Assembly: GCA_946495655.1 (NCBI GenBank)
Contig: CAMMDS010000002.1
Span: 92,984 to 148,787 of the forward strand
Direction: 5' to 3'
DNA: 55,804 nucleotides
Source: an uncultured Clostridium sp.
GTDB lineage: Bacteria > Bacillota > Clostridia > TANB77 > CAG-508
The notes under the pieces are model-generated. The model worked only from the letters and a program-made list of their open reading frames with translations. It was not told the DNA's origin and searched no databases. The stretch's first letter is position 1, and every line of letters starts with the position of its first letter. Shown piece after piece: positions 1 through 10,038 of the stretch. A program made the translations under genes and the position numbers.

Positions 1-229
1 AATTACTTTTGGTTGTATTGATTTTCCTTATGCTTATGTGCCCTCCTCCACCTCTTTTACTTTCTACATAATATCCTTGTGATGGTTTAAATCTAGTTTG
101 TATTACATAATTTATTTGTGATGGAACACAATTAAAATGTTCTGCTAAATCATTTCTTTGTATTTCAATATAATCATCATCATCAAAAAGTTCTTTTATA
201 AATTCTTCTATCATATCTGACATTCTCAT
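1..229 (-). CDS. ctsR: CtsR family transcriptional repressor of class III stress genes (C-terminus cut by window edge)
   Basis: Reverse strand reads [80 protein letters not shown] and ESKRGGGG are CtsR hallmarks. Absent from the ORF track because it runs off the edge. Confidence 0.93.
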   Translation of the reverse strand, partial: MRMSDMIEEFIKELFDDDDYIEIQRNDLAEHFNCVPSQINYVIQTRFKPSQGYYVESKRGGGGHISIRKINTTKSN

Positions 230-464
230 TTTATCACTTCCATTTCTATGTTAATTAGTTAATTTAGTTAATTTTATTCATCTGTTTTTGCATCTAATTG
301 ACTTTGACTTTCTTTGACTTACAGTATATATTATACTCTCTTTTTATAAAATGTCAATAGTTTTATATTTTTTATACAAATAAGAACAAACTTATTCTGC
401 ACATTCTTTAATAAGCCTGTTCTTAAATTAATTTTTTATATAATTTGTATACATCCTTATTAAA

Positions 465-677
465 TTATTTAGTCATATCATCTATTTCTTTTGCTCTCTC
501 TTTCTGTTTTTCTGGTGGGAGCCATGCAAAATATGATGTAACAAACTCTCCATATTTTGTTACATCTTCTACATACTCGCTATTATTTATATTTTTCTTA
601 TTTTTATTAGCACCTATATTATCTTTCTCAATTTCATTTTGTTTCATCTCATCATATTGCTTTTTATCTTTACTCAT
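465..677 (-). CDS. small hypothetical protein, 70 aa, charged
   Basis: ORF only; no family recognised. Confidence 0.45.
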   Translation of the reverse strand: MSKDKKQYDEMKQNEIEKDNIGANKNKKNINNSEYVEDVTKYGEFVTSYFAWLPPEKQKERAKEIDDMTK

Positions 678-788
678 AGACTATCAACCCTTTCTATAGA
701 ACAAAGCGACTTAAGTCGCCCTTTGTTCGTGCCGATTTGAGTTTCCGACTGAAAGGAGGAAATCTCAAAGGCAATTGCGATTTCAGCA

Positions 789-831
789 TTTTTATCTAAT
801 AGGAAATGAGAAATTTCCTATTAGATAAAAA
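789..831. terminator. 19-bp perfect inverted repeat, bidirectional terminator-like
   Basis: tttttatctaataggaaat / gagaa / atttcctattagataaaaa. Confidence 0.7.
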
Positions 832-920
832 ATACACACACTATTTACTTATATAATATAAGTTTTCTAATAGTTTGTGCATTTTTTTTATTTATATTCT
901 TTATATTTAAATTTCAATCT

Positions 921-977
921 AAGGTCTGTCCCCAAAACGACATGGTTGTCGTTTTTAGGCCTGTCCCTATAACGACA
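921..977 (-). repeat. GGGAC-core palindromic repeat, class 2 copy a
   Basis: aaggtctgtccccaaaacgacatggttgtcgtttttaggcctgtccctataacgaca; reverse complement nearly identical to 45617-45673. Confidence 0.8.
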
Positions 978-1836
978 TTTCGACTGCTTCTGCAACTCCA
1001 TCATCATTATTATTTGATACTACTTTATCAGCAATCTCTTTAATATATGGTGCACTATTTCCCATTGCCACTCCTAATCCTGCATTTTCAATCATTAATT
1101 TATCATTGATATTATCTCCAATCGCCATTATTTCGTTTTCATTTATATTAAGATTTTTAGCAAGCCATATAATCGCATTCCATTTATCCACATTTTCACT
1201 AGTTATCTCTGTATAATAATATTCTAGTGATACTTCTTCAGTTCCAGATTTTATAATCTTTCTAGACATATGTGCTACATCAAGTACATCAATATTTTTT
1301 ATTTCTCTTAGTTTTCTTATTATACTGTTGAAAATAATACTACTCTTATCACTAATTGTAAATTTTAAAATATTTTCATTTTCTAAATTGCTTACATATT
1401 CATAGATATTTTCTACTAAATTAATTTTAGTTTTTTTACTATCTGGTTTATTGGCATTTTCCTGATGATAAAACAACACATTGTTTTCCAATGTTTTAGC
1501 AATAACCATGTTTTCAGTATATACGTTATAGTATATACTATTTTGTTCACATATTTGAATAATTTGAAGCGCTTTCTTCTTTTCTATAAATTTGTCGTAT
1601 ATTATTTCTTCTTTTTGTAAATCATATATTAGTGAACCATTACCACAGATTATATATTTTGCATTTTCTAAATCATTAGCGATATTTTTTACAGAATTAG
1701 AAGATCTCCCAGAAGCTAATACAATTTCTACTCCATTTTCTATTGCATTATTTAAAACTTTTTTATTTTTTTCTGACACTTGTCCATAAGAATTTAAAAG
1801 TGTTCCATCTAAATCTATTGCTATTAATTTGTACAT
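967..1836 (-). CDS. Cof-type HAD-IIB family hydrolase
   Basis: MYKLIAIDLDGTLLNS... GDNINDKLMIENAGLGVAMGNS motifs. Confidence 0.93.
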   Translation of the reverse strand: MYKLIAIDLDGTLLNSYGQVSEKNKKVLNNAIENGVEIVLASGRSSNSVKNIANDLENAKYIICGNGSLIYDLQKEEIIYDKFIEKKKALQIIQICEQNSIYYNVYTENMVIAKTLENNVLFYHQENANKPDSKKTKINLVENIYEYVSNLENENILKFTISDKSSIIFNSIIRKLREIKNIDVLDVAHMSRKIIKSGTEEVSLEYYYTEITSENVDKWNAIIWLAKNLNINENEIMAIGDNINDKLMIENAGLGVAMGNSAPYIKEIADKVVSNNNDDGVAEAVEMSL

Positions 1837-2049
1837 ATTTTCTCCTATCTATTATTTATTATTTTCGTTTATTAATATTATTATTTCTGTTTGAACATAC
1901 ATTATACCATTTAATTTTATTAATACAATAATTTCTCAAAAATTTCCAGTTTATTTTAGAAATATTTGTACATCATATGTAATGAAAAAGTAATTAATCT
2001 TTTTCAAAAGTACAAAAATAAATTATCACGTTCTAGGAGGTGAATGATA

Positions 2050-2250
2050 ATGGCATATTCAAATAGCAATTCAAAAGTTGTTCCAGAAGCTAGAGAAGCT
2101 CTAGACAAATTCAAATATGAGGTAGCTTCAGAAGTAGGTGTTAACTTAAAACAAGGTTATAACGGAGATATATCAGCTAAAGACGCTGGTAAAATAGGTG
2201 GACAAATGGTTAGAAAGTTAATCCAACAAGCTGAAAGTCAAATGAGATAG
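2050..2250 (+). CDS. alpha/beta-type small acid-soluble spore protein
   Basis: MAYSNSNSKVVPEAREALDKFKYEVASEVGV...GYNGDISAKDAGKIGGQMVRKLI; AGGAGG at ~2036 favours the ATG at 2050. Confidence 0.95.
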   Translation: MAYSNSNSKVVPEAREALDKFKYEVASEVGVNLKQGYNGDISAKDAGKIGGQMVRKLIQQAESQMR

Positions 2251-2334
2251 TTACTTGCGTGAAAATTTATATTAGTAAAAAATATTAGTTTATTATATTT
2301 TTAGTATACTTATATATTTTACTTAATACACGTA

Positions 2335-2375
2335 AAAAAGCAACCTTTTTAGAATTATTTTAAAAAGGTTGCTTT
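2335..2375. terminator. bidirectional terminator between SASP and hpf
   Basis: aaaagcaaccttttt...aaaaaggttgctttt. Confidence 0.85.
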
Positions 2376-2379
2376 TATT

Positions 2380-2910
2380 TTATCCTTCTGGTTCTACTAA
2401 ACCAAAGTTTTTATTATCTTTTAATCTATAAATTACATTTGTTTTACCTGTATCTACATCTATAAAAGCTAAAAATCTATTTTGTGGTTGTTCTTGAAGT
2501 TTTAATTTAGCATCTTCTGGTGTCATAGGTTTAATATCATAGTATAAAACTTTTACTATTTCATTAGTCACTTCTGCATCTTCTGATCTAGCCTCTTCTT
2601 TAATTCTTATTGATTCTGTCATGTTTTGTTTATCTTTTTTTGTTTTCATTTTTCTAACTTGACCTTCTAATATGTCTATATCTTTGTCTATAGCAGCATA
2701 TAAATCTTTGTGTGCAGTTACAGCTCTAAAGTCTTCTGTTTCTGCTTTAATATTCATTTCTGCAACTTTATTACTTCCTTCTGTTTTTATTGTTGCATAA
2801 ACATCAATTTCATCTCCAAAGTATTTCATTAATCTTTCTGCTTTTTTCTCAATATAATCCTTAATTGCTTCTGTTGCTTCTAATTCTTTACTTGTTATTT
2901 TTATATTCAT
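2380..2910 (-). CDS. hpf: ribosome hibernation promoting factor, long form
   Basis: MNIKITSKELEATEAIKDYIEKKAERL... and C-terminal domain YYDIKPMTPEDAKLKLQ...FLAFIDVDTGKTNVIYRLKDNKNFGLVEP. Confidence 0.93.
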   Translation of the reverse strand: MNIKITSKELEATEAIKDYIEKKAERLMKYFGDEIDVYATIKTEGSNKVAEMNIKAETEDFRAVTAHKDLYAAIDKDIDILEGQVRKMKTKKDKQNMTESIRIKEEARSEDAEVTNEIVKVLYYDIKPMTPEDAKLKLQEQPQNRFLAFIDVDTGKTNVIYRLKDNKNFGLVEPEG

Positions 2911-3056
2911 AACTATTCTCTCCTTCCAAATATTGTTCATAAGTTTAGTGTGAATATATTATATATTGTATTTATTAATTTTTCAAGTCATTTAAAGAAA
3001 TTTTGTAAAACACTTGCCAAATTGCTATTTTCATGGTACAATATTATACGTTATTA

Positions 3057-3086
3057 AAATGTAAAAATTTAAATTTTTACATTTTA
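3057..3086. repeat. perfect 30-bp palindrome upstream of rpsT
   Basis: aaaatgtaaaaatttaaatttttacatttt. Confidence 0.8.
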
Positions 3087-3215
3087 ACAAGGTTACTTTA
3101 CCTTACTTTGTGCAATAATTGCAAAGCAATTTTGCACATTTGGGCGTTGAAAGCTTTGCTTTCTTAAACGACCAATTTCCTTATATTTTACTTTGCTTAA
3201 AGGGAGGTGCAAAAC

Positions 3216-3482
3216 ATGCCAAATATAAAATCAGCTATAAAAAGAGTTAATGTTATTGAAAAGAAAACATTAAGAAATAACATGATTAAATCTGAATATA
3301 AAACAGCTATAAGAAGATTTGAAGAAGCAATTGCAAATAATAATATTGAAGAAGCTACAAAATTATTTTCAGTAGCTACTAAAAAAATAGATCAAGCTTG
3401 TACAAAAGGTGTTATAGTAAAAAATACTGCTGCTAGAAAAAAATCTAATTTAGCTAAAAAATTAAATGCTGCAAATGCATAA
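3216..3482 (+). CDS. rpsT: 30S ribosomal protein S20
   Basis: [36 protein letters not shown]...; RBS gggaggtg. Confidence 0.95.
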   Translation: MPNIKSAIKRVNVIEKKTLRNNMIKSEYKTAIRRFEEAIANNNIEEATKLFSVATKKIDQACTKGVIVKNTAARKKSNLAKKLNAANA

Positions 3483-3749
3483 GTATAAATAAAAGATTGT
3501 GCACAGTTTTTTATTTAATAATTTTAGATGGGTACTATATAAAGTACCCTCTTTTTTTGCTTATAAAATAATTACAAAACTTTAAACTATATTATACATT
3601 CAATACTTAGTCTTTTTTATACTAATGGTTAAAATTACCTTTGCTTTCTTTATTGTTTTATGTTAACATAAAATTAAATTGTTGTTTAATTTATATTTTT
3701 GTACTTTTATCAATTAAAATGATTAATTATTTAGAACGGAGGATAAAAT

Positions 3750-3995
3750 ATGAAGTTAGTAATTTCTAAATTTAAAGAAATTAATAAATCTATTTTAAAT
3801 GTATTATTTTGTGGATTAAAATTTTGTCTCATTTTAGCATTATTGGCTACTTTTATATTAACCTTGTATCATTCTGTACATAACTTAGATTTATTTATTC
3901 TTGGGCTATCTCTTTTAAAGTCTTCTTTATTTTTTACCGCATTTTTTATAATATGTGCAATAGCTATTGATACAATAAAAAAAGATTTGAAATAG
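3750..3995 (+). CDS. small membrane protein, 81 aa, hypothetical
   Basis: RBS cggagg before ATG; two hydrophobic segments. Confidence 0.6.
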   Translation: MKLVISKFKEINKSILNVLFCGLKFCLILALLATFILTLYHSVHNLDLFILGLSLLKSSLFFTAFFIICAIAIDTIKKDLK

Positions 3996-4031
3996 TATAA
4001 AATAAAAAAATTTTTTTAAATCAATACAAAA

Positions 4032-4077
4032 TAAGAGTCCTATAACGATAATTTTATAAATGTTATAAGACTCTTTT
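4032..4077 (+). terminator. Rho-independent terminator-like hairpin
   Basis: agagtcctataac...gttataagactctttt. Confidence 0.75.
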
Positions 4078-4330
4078 CATCTATATAGATGAAAATAAAA
4101 AAATGTTCATGGATATATAATTGCATCACTGCAAAATAAATTTCCTCCTTTCTAAAAGAAAATATACTTATATTATTTATATAGGGGTGAATATAGATTT
4201 ATAAAAGTATATGATTAAAATAAAATAGATTATCAACGTTTGGATTAAAAAATGCATTGATGCAATTATGTATATATTAAAACATATTACATCAATTTTT
4301 TCAAGCAAAATCGTTCGACTCAATTCGACA

Positions 4331-4362
4331 AAAGAACTTAGCCTTAAATAAGCTAAGTTCTT
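4331..4362. terminator. terminator-like hairpin
   Basis: aaagaacttagc cttaaata gctaagttcttt. Confidence 0.75.
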
Positions 4363-4404
4363 TTAGTGTAATTTTAAACAAAAATTACATTTTAGAAAAA
4401 GAGA

Positions 4405-4884
4405 TTAATTTTGTGTAGTTTTTAAGTATGAAATTATTCCATAAAAGAATTCTTTATTTCTAATATGTTCTCCTTTCATATAAGGATTAAAAATAACATA
4501 AAACAGTTTCTTCTTTTTTACAGCCGCTCTCTTTATAGCAAGTTTTATTGCCTTGTCTACGGATGATTCCGAAGTCTTAAACATACTTTCCAGATAAGGA
4601 TAAAGATCCGATGTAATTTTGAAATTTTTATGAACTAATCCATATTTTATGCCTTCAATAATATATTCCCTTCCTTTTAATCCAAATGGAATTCCTATGT
4701 CATTCAAAACGTTTACTATTCTCTTTTCTTGGTCCACCTTCGTTTGATTTCTTGTGTTGCATTCTCTCATACAAGATTTTAATTCTTCCAAAAGTTCACA
4801 TATTTCCTGCATTCCCCATCCTAATTCTTGCAATTGTTTGATCCGCTTCATGCTAATATCTCCATTTCTAAATTTAATTTGCAC
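4405..4884 (-). CDS. stand-alone Spo0A C-terminal (DNA-binding) domain-like protein
   Basis: IVNVLNDIGIPFGLKGREYIIEGIKYGLVHKNF.ITSDLYPYLESMFKTSESSVDKAIKLAIKRA resembles the Spo0A effector domain; no receiver domain in the ORF. Confidence 0.75.
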   Translation of the reverse strand: MQIKFRNGDISMKRIKQLQELGWGMQEICELLEELKSCMRECNTRNQTKVDQEKRIVNVLNDIGIPFGLKGREYIIEGIKYGLVHKNFKITSDLYPYLESMFKTSESSVDKAIKLAIKRAAVKKKKLFYVIFNPYMKGEHIRNKEFFYGIISYLKTTQN

Positions 4885-4932
4885 ATCTGCGCTATAATTG
4901 GTATTATATCACTTCTCAATACATTATGTCAA

Positions 4933-6369
4933 TTAAAGTAAATCTTTAAACATCTTGTTAAGCATTTGAGGATTTGCTTTTCCCTTTGTTTCTTTCATTG
5001 CTTGTCCAACTAAAAATCCTATTGCTTTATCTTTTCCCGCTTTATAATCCGCAACAGATTGAGGATTATTAGCTATAACTTTTTCTACAACTTCTTTTAT
5101 AACTCCTTCATCAGATATTTGAATCCATCCTTTTTCTTCAATTATTTCTTCTGGATTTTTTGGATTTTCAAATAATTCTTCTACAACTTTTTTTCCTATC
5201 GCAGAACTTATGGTTCCTTTATCAATTAATTCAACAAGTTTTGCTAAATGTTCTGCTTCAAAAGGTATGCTATCTGGTTCCAATTCTTTTTCATTTAATA
5301 TTCTAGATATATCAGAAAGTAACCAATTCGCTACTGACTTTGCATTACCACATATTTTTTCAGCTGCTTCAAACATATTTGACAAATATTTAGAAGCTGT
5401 AAGAAGTCTAGCATCTTTTTCAGATAATTTAAATTCATCCATATATCTAGCTCTTCTGCTTTCAGGCATCTCAGGTAAATTATTTTTTATGTTCTCTATA
5501 TATTCATCTGATAGTTTAATAGCAACTAAATCTGGTTCTGGAAAATATCTATAATCTTGTGCATCCTCTTTATCTCTCATAGAAAATGTTTTTCCTGAAA
5601 CATCATCCCATCTCAAAGTTTCTTGCTCTATCTCTCCACCATCTTCTATTACATCTACTTGTCTTTCTGCTTCATATTCTATAGCTCTTTGAATTGCTCT
5701 AAAAGAATTCATATTTTTCATTTCAGTTCTTGTACCGAATTCTTCTGCACCTTTTCTTCTTACAGAAACATTGACGTCGGCTCTAAAAGATCCTTCTTGC
5801 ATTTTACAATCTGATACTTCTATATATTCTAGAATTGATTTTAATTTCTTTAAATATCTATCAACTTCTCCTACTGTTCTTAAATCCGGCTCAGAAACTA
5901 TTTCAATTAAAGGAACACCAGCTCTATTTAAATCTACTAAACTTCCTCCACCAAATTCATTATGATTTAGTTTTCCTGCATCTTCTTCAATATGAATTCT
6001 TGTAATACCTATTTTCTTTGGATTTCCATCATCATCTTCTATTTCAATATATCCATGTTCGCAAAGAGGTTTATCAAATTGTGATATTTGATATGATTTT
6101 GGTAAATCTGGGTAGAAATAGTTTTTTCTATCATTTTTACTATTTCTAGATATTATACAATTTGTAGCTAATCCTGCCTTAACTGCATATTCTACAACTT
6201 TTTCATTTAATACTGGAAGAGTTCCTGGCATTGCCATACAAATTGGACATGTATGTGTATTTGGTTCTCCGCCAAATTCAGTAGGACATGAACAAAATAT
6301 TTTTGTTTTAGTTGAAAGTTCTGCATGTACTTCAAGTCCCATGACTGTTTCAAAATCTGATTTTGACAT
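4933..6369 (-). CDS. gatB: Asp-tRNA(Asn)/Glu-tRNA(Gln) amidotransferase subunit GatB
   Basis: MGLEVHAELSTKTKIFCSCPTEFGGEPNTHTCPICMAMPGTLPVLN. Confidence 0.97.
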   Translation of the reverse strand: MSKSDFETVMGLEVHAELSTKTKIFCSCPTEFGGEPNTHTCPICMAMPGTLPVLNEKVVEYAVKAGLATNCIISRNSKNDRKNYFYPDLPKSYQISQFDKPLCEHGYIEIEDDDGNPKKIGITRIHIEEDAGKLNHNEFGGGSLVDLNRAGVPLIEIVSEPDLRTVGEVDRYLKKLKSILEYIEVSDCKMQEGSFRADVNVSVRRKGAEEFGTRTEMKNMNSFRAIQRAIEYEAERQVDVIEDGGEIEQETLRWDDVSGKTFSMRDKEDAQDYRYFPEPDLVAIKLSDEYIENIKNNLPEMPESRRARYMDEFKLSEKDARLLTASKYLSNMFEAAEKICGNAKSVANWLLSDISRILNEKELEPDSIPFEAEHLAKLVELIDKGTISSAIGKKVVEELFENPKNPEEIIEEKGWIQISDEGVIKEVVEKVIANNPQSVADYKAGKDKAIGFLVGQAMKETKGKANPQMLNKMFKDLL

Positions 6370-6390
6370 TATTTACTTCTCCTTCTTATT

Positions 6391-7860
6391 TTATTTTCTA
6401 AATTCTGGTTTATATTTATCTCTAAACTTATATTCCTGTTCAAATGTATATGCTGCATTTAATATTGTTTCTTCTTCAAATTTATTTCCTATTAATTGCA
6501 TACCTATAGGCATACCTTCGCTATTTACTCCACAAGGAATTGATATCCCTGGAAGTCCAGCTATATTTACTGAAACTGTACAAATATCTGCTAAATACAT
6601 TTCTAGTGGATTTTCTGATCTAGTCCCCATCTCAAAAGCAACTGTTGGTGATGTTGGCGTTAATAATACATCATATTTTTCAAACGCTTTATCAAATTCT
6701 TTCTTTACTAAAGTACGAACTTGTTGGGCTTTTTTATAATATGCATCATAGTATCCTGAAGAAAGTACATAAGTACCAAGTATAATTCTTCTTTTTACTT
6801 CTGATCCAAATCCTTCACTTCTTGAATTTCTATATAATTCTTTTAAGTTTGTATAATTTTTTGTTCTATATCCATATCTTATACCATCAAATCTACCTAA
6901 GTTTGAACTTGCTTCAGCACAAGCAATGATATAATATGTTGCTAGAGAATACTGAGCAATATCTAATGAAAACTCTTCTACTTCAGCTCCTAATTTTTTG
7001 TACGTTTCTATAGCTTCTTCTAATTTTTTCTTAACTTCTTCATTTATACCTTCTCCAAAATATTCTTTTGGAATACCTATTTTTAATCCTTTAACATCGT
7101 TTTTTAATGCTTTTGTATAATCTTTTTTAGGAATATCATATGATGTAGAATCTCTTTCGTCATGTCCTGCAATTATATTAAGAAGCATTGCAGCATCTCT
7201 TACATCTTTTGTAATAGGTCCAATTTGATCCAATGATGAAGCAAATGCAACTAATCCATATCTTGATACTAAACCATATGTTGGTTTCAATCCTACAACT
7301 CCGCAGAAAGATGATGGTTGACGAATTGATCCACCTGTATCACTTCCAAGTGCCCATGGTACTAAATCTGCTGCAACTGCTGCAGCACTACCGCCAGAAG
7401 ATCCCCCTGGTACAGCACTTAATTTCCATGGATTTGATGTTTTCTTAAAATATGAATATTCAGTAGAAGCTCCCATCGCAAATTCATCCATGTTTAATTT
7501 TCCTAAATCAATTAAATTTTCATCATTTACTTTCTCTACTACTGTAGCATTATATGGTGCAACAAAGTCTTCTAACATTTTTGAACTACATGTTGTTTTT
7601 ACACCTTTTGTGCACATATTGTCTTTTATTCCTATTGGAATTCCTGCTAGGCTAGATACTTTTTCTCCATTTTTTCTTTTTTCATCAATCTCTTTTGCTT
7701 CAGCCAAAGCTTGATCACATAATGTTGTAACAAAAGCTTTTATATCTTTTTCTTTGTCATTTATTCTATCTACATATGCTTGTACAATTTCTTCACTTGT
7801 AAGTTCTTGTTTTTGCAATTTTTCTTGAAGCTCATGTACTGTTAAACTTGTAATGTCCAT
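6391..7860 (-). CDS. gatA: Asp-tRNA(Asn)/Glu-tRNA(Gln) amidotransferase subunit GatA
   Basis: Amidase signature [45 protein letters not shown]. Confidence 0.97.
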   Translation of the reverse strand: MDITSLTVHELQEKLQKQELTSEEIVQAYVDRINDKEKDIKAFVTTLCDQALAEAKEIDEKRKNGEKVSSLAGIPIGIKDNMCTKGVKTTCSSKMLEDFVAPYNATVVEKVNDENLIDLGKLNMDEFAMGASTEYSYFKKTSNPWKLSAVPGGSSGGSAAAVAADLVPWALGSDTGGSIRQPSSFCGVVGLKPTYGLVSRYGLVAFASSLDQIGPITKDVRDAAMLLNIIAGHDERDSTSYDIPKKDYTKALKNDVKGLKIGIPKEYFGEGINEEVKKKLEEAIETYKKLGAEVEEFSLDIAQYSLATYYIIACAEASSNLGRFDGIRYGYRTKNYTNLKELYRNSRSEGFGSEVKRRIILGTYVLSSGYYDAYYKKAQQVRTLVKKEFDKAFEKYDVLLTPTSPTVAFEMGTRSENPLEMYLADICTVSVNIAGLPGISIPCGVNSEGMPIGMQLIGNKFEEETILNAAYTFEQEYKFRDKYKPEFRK

Positions 7861-7999
7861 TATTTACTTCCTCCAATTTCTTTTATATATTTTAGAAATC
7901 ATTTGATATAGATATCACATCCATTCATCTATCTATGTCCTATATCATTGTAGATTCTTATAAATTCTTGTGAATTCTTGTGCATTCTAATAAATTTTT

Positions 8000-8287
8000 C
8001 TAATTTATTACTTTGGGTATTTTGAACATATTTCTTTCTTGTTCTTTTGCATTCGTTAATAATAATTCATTTTCTTTAAATTCTTTTACTTCATCTTTTC
8101 TAAATACATTATATTTATCATTTTCTCCTATTGTTTCTTCCAATCCTTCTGTATTAGCATTATTTACTACATTTGCAAAATTTAATATATCCTGTAAATT
8201 ATTTAAATAATTATCTAATTCTTCTTTTATATTTAAATTTGCCAATTTTGCAATATGCAACAATTCTTCCTTACTTACATTTGCCAT
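8000..8287 (-). CDS. gatC: Asp-tRNA(Asn)/Glu-tRNA(Gln) amidotransferase subunit GatC
   Basis: MANVSKEELLHIAKLANLNIKEELDNYLNNLQDILNFANVVNN; directly upstream of gatA. Confidence 0.88.
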   Translation of the reverse strand: MANVSKEELLHIAKLANLNIKEELDNYLNNLQDILNFANVVNNANTEGLEETIGENDKYNVFRKDEVKEFKENELLLTNAKEQERNMFKIPKVIN

Positions 8288-8357
8288 ATTTTTCATTCCT
8301 TTCCGAATCAATATTTACAATTATACATAGTTTTTACAAAAATTACAAGTATTGATA

Positions 8358-8390
8358 ATGAGAAATTGGGGACAGACCCCAATTTCTCAT
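8358..8390 (+). repeat. GGGAC-core palindromic repeat, class 1 copy a
   Basis: atgagaaattggggacagaccccaatttctcat. Confidence 0.9.
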
Positions 8391-9068
8391 TTACAAATAG
8401 TTTTTCACATTATTAAATACTTCTTCATGAATATCTTCAATTGTTCTTATTTTATCCTCTTTTACACATTTTATTTCACACCAATTATATTTTTTTACTA
8501 ATTTACAAGCTTCATTATATGCATCTTGTAAATGTGTTTTATTGCTTTCATGAATATCCTTTTTTTCTTCATGTGTTATTTTATTTGCTCTATTTTTCAT
8601 TAATTTTTGAGCATATTCTGTTGGCATATTTAAAAATATAACTTTTGTAGGTACTGGTAATCCATATAAATTAAATTCAAAATCCCATAACCAATTTAAA
8701 AAATCTTCTCTCTCTTTGTCATCTTTTATTTTTCCAGCTTGATGTACCATATTTGATGTAGTATATCTATCTGCTAATATTATTCCTCCATTATTATAGT
8801 ATTCTTCATAATCTTTTTTGAATGTAGCATATCTATCTGCTGCATAAAAAGTTGAAGCTATGTATGGACTTATTGCTTGAGAATCTGTTCCAAATTCACC
8901 ATTTAAATACATCTTAACTAAACTTGATGATGGACTATCATAATTTGGGAAACTCACTGTTTTATATTCAATTCCTTCTTTTTCAAATCTTTCTTTTAAT
9001 TTTTGAAGTTGAGTTTGTTTACCGCTTCCATCTGTTCCATCAATTACAAATAACTTACCTTGTTTCAT
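8391..9068 (-). CDS. tmk: thymidylate kinase-like protein
   Basis: MKQGKLFVIDGTDGSGKQTQLQKLKERFE... YAADRYATF... ADRYTTSNMVHQ; the ORF track N-terminal extension MRNWGQTPISHEGGN is a translated repeat. Confidence 0.9.
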   Translation of the reverse strand: MKQGKLFVIDGTDGSGKQTQLQKLKERFEKEGIEYKTVSFPNYDSPSSSLVKMYLNGEFGTDSQAISPYIASTFYAADRYATFKKDYEEYYNNGGIILADRYTTSNMVHQAGKIKDDKEREDFLNWLWDFEFNLYGLPVPTKVIFLNMPTEYAQKLMKNRANKITHEEKKDIHESNKTHLQDAYNEACKLVKKYNWCEIKCVKEDKIRTIEDIHEEVFNNVKNYL

Positions 9069-9080
9069 ATTTCCTCCTTC

Positions 9081-9112
9081 ATGAGAAATTGGGGTCTGTC
9101 CCCAATTTCTCA
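9081..9112 (-). repeat. GGGAC-core palindromic repeat, class 1 copy b
   Basis: atgagaaattggggtctgtccccaatttctca. Confidence 0.9.
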
Positions 9113-10027
9113 AAATATATATCTTTTTATGAATTTTCTAACAGTGTGCCAATATTTTTCTGGGTCTACAGCTTGTGCTTCAGCGTGCCCAGCATTTTTT
9201 ATTACCAATTTTTCTTTTTTGCAATTTGCTGCGTCATATAGTTTATCAAGCATATAAAACGGTACGAATTTATCTTGATCTCCATGTATAAAAAGTATTG
9301 GTATTGATGATTTTTTTATTTGTTTAATACATGATGCTTTTCTTAGTGAATATCCTGCTCTTATTTTTGTAATTAGATTAGCATTATATAAAGCTGGAAA
9401 TGTTGGCATATGAAATAAATATTTTAGCTCATATGAGAATTCATCCCATACTGATGTATATCCACAATCCTCTATTACCATTCTAACATTACTTGGTAAT
9501 TTTTCACCACTAGTCATCATTACTGTAGCTGCTCCCATAGATATTCCATAAAGTATTATTTTTATATTTCCATACGTCGAGATAAGATAATCTATCCATA
9601 GGATGATATCATCTTTATCTAGCCATCCCATACCAATATATTTACCTTCACTTTTCCCATGTGCTCTTAAATCCGGTATTAAAACATTGTATCCATAATC
9701 CAGAAATTTTTTAGCTGCATTCACCATAAAATAACCTGAATCTGTGTACCCATGTACTGCAATAACCCATGTTTTAGATTCTTTTTTGTTGTTTACTTCA
9801 TAGCTATGAAGATTTATTTTTTTATTTTGAATATATACGCTTTTTGCATTTTCTTTAAGCCATTTTTCATTATCTATTTTCATTTGAGTTTTAATTTCAT
9901 CAATTTCATTATTAAATATAATTGATTTAGATTTTTTTGGATTTAATGCTAAGTTAAATAAAAAATTGCCTGTTATAGTTCCTGTTATAATCACTAAACA
10001 TATTAAAATAACTAAAATAATTATCAT
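9110..10027 (-). CDS. alpha/beta hydrolase with N-terminal TM segment
   Basis: VIAVHGYTDSGYFMVNAAKKFLDYGYNVLIPDLRAHGKSEG...LYGISMGAATVM...FIHGDQDKFVP. Confidence 0.88.
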   Translation of the reverse strand: MIIILVILICLVIITGTITGNFLFNLALNPKKSKSIIFNNEIDEIKTQMKIDNEKWLKENAKSVYIQNKKINLHSYEVNNKKESKTWVIAVHGYTDSGYFMVNAAKKFLDYGYNVLIPDLRAHGKSEGKYIGMGWLDKDDIILWIDYLISTYGNIKIILYGISMGAATVMMTSGEKLPSNVRMVIEDCGYTSVWDEFSYELKYLFHMPTFPALYNANLITKIRAGYSLRKASCIKQIKKSSIPILFIHGDQDKFVPFYMLDKLYDAANCKKEKLVIKNAGHAEAQAVDPEKYWHTVRKFIKRYIF

Positions 10028-10038
10028 TTTTCCTATTT

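Noticed and set aside
7900-7999. Short tandem attcttgtg-like repeats between gatC and gatA; possible CRISPR
   Set aside because: Only ~3 imperfect 10-bp units, no spacers; AT-rich intergenic DNA.
9060-9257. ORFs beginning MRNWGLSPIS / MRNWGQTPISH (also at 42025 and 9113)
   Set aside because: These N-termini are translations of the class 1 palindrome, not protein sequence; real starts are downstream or the ORF is antisense.
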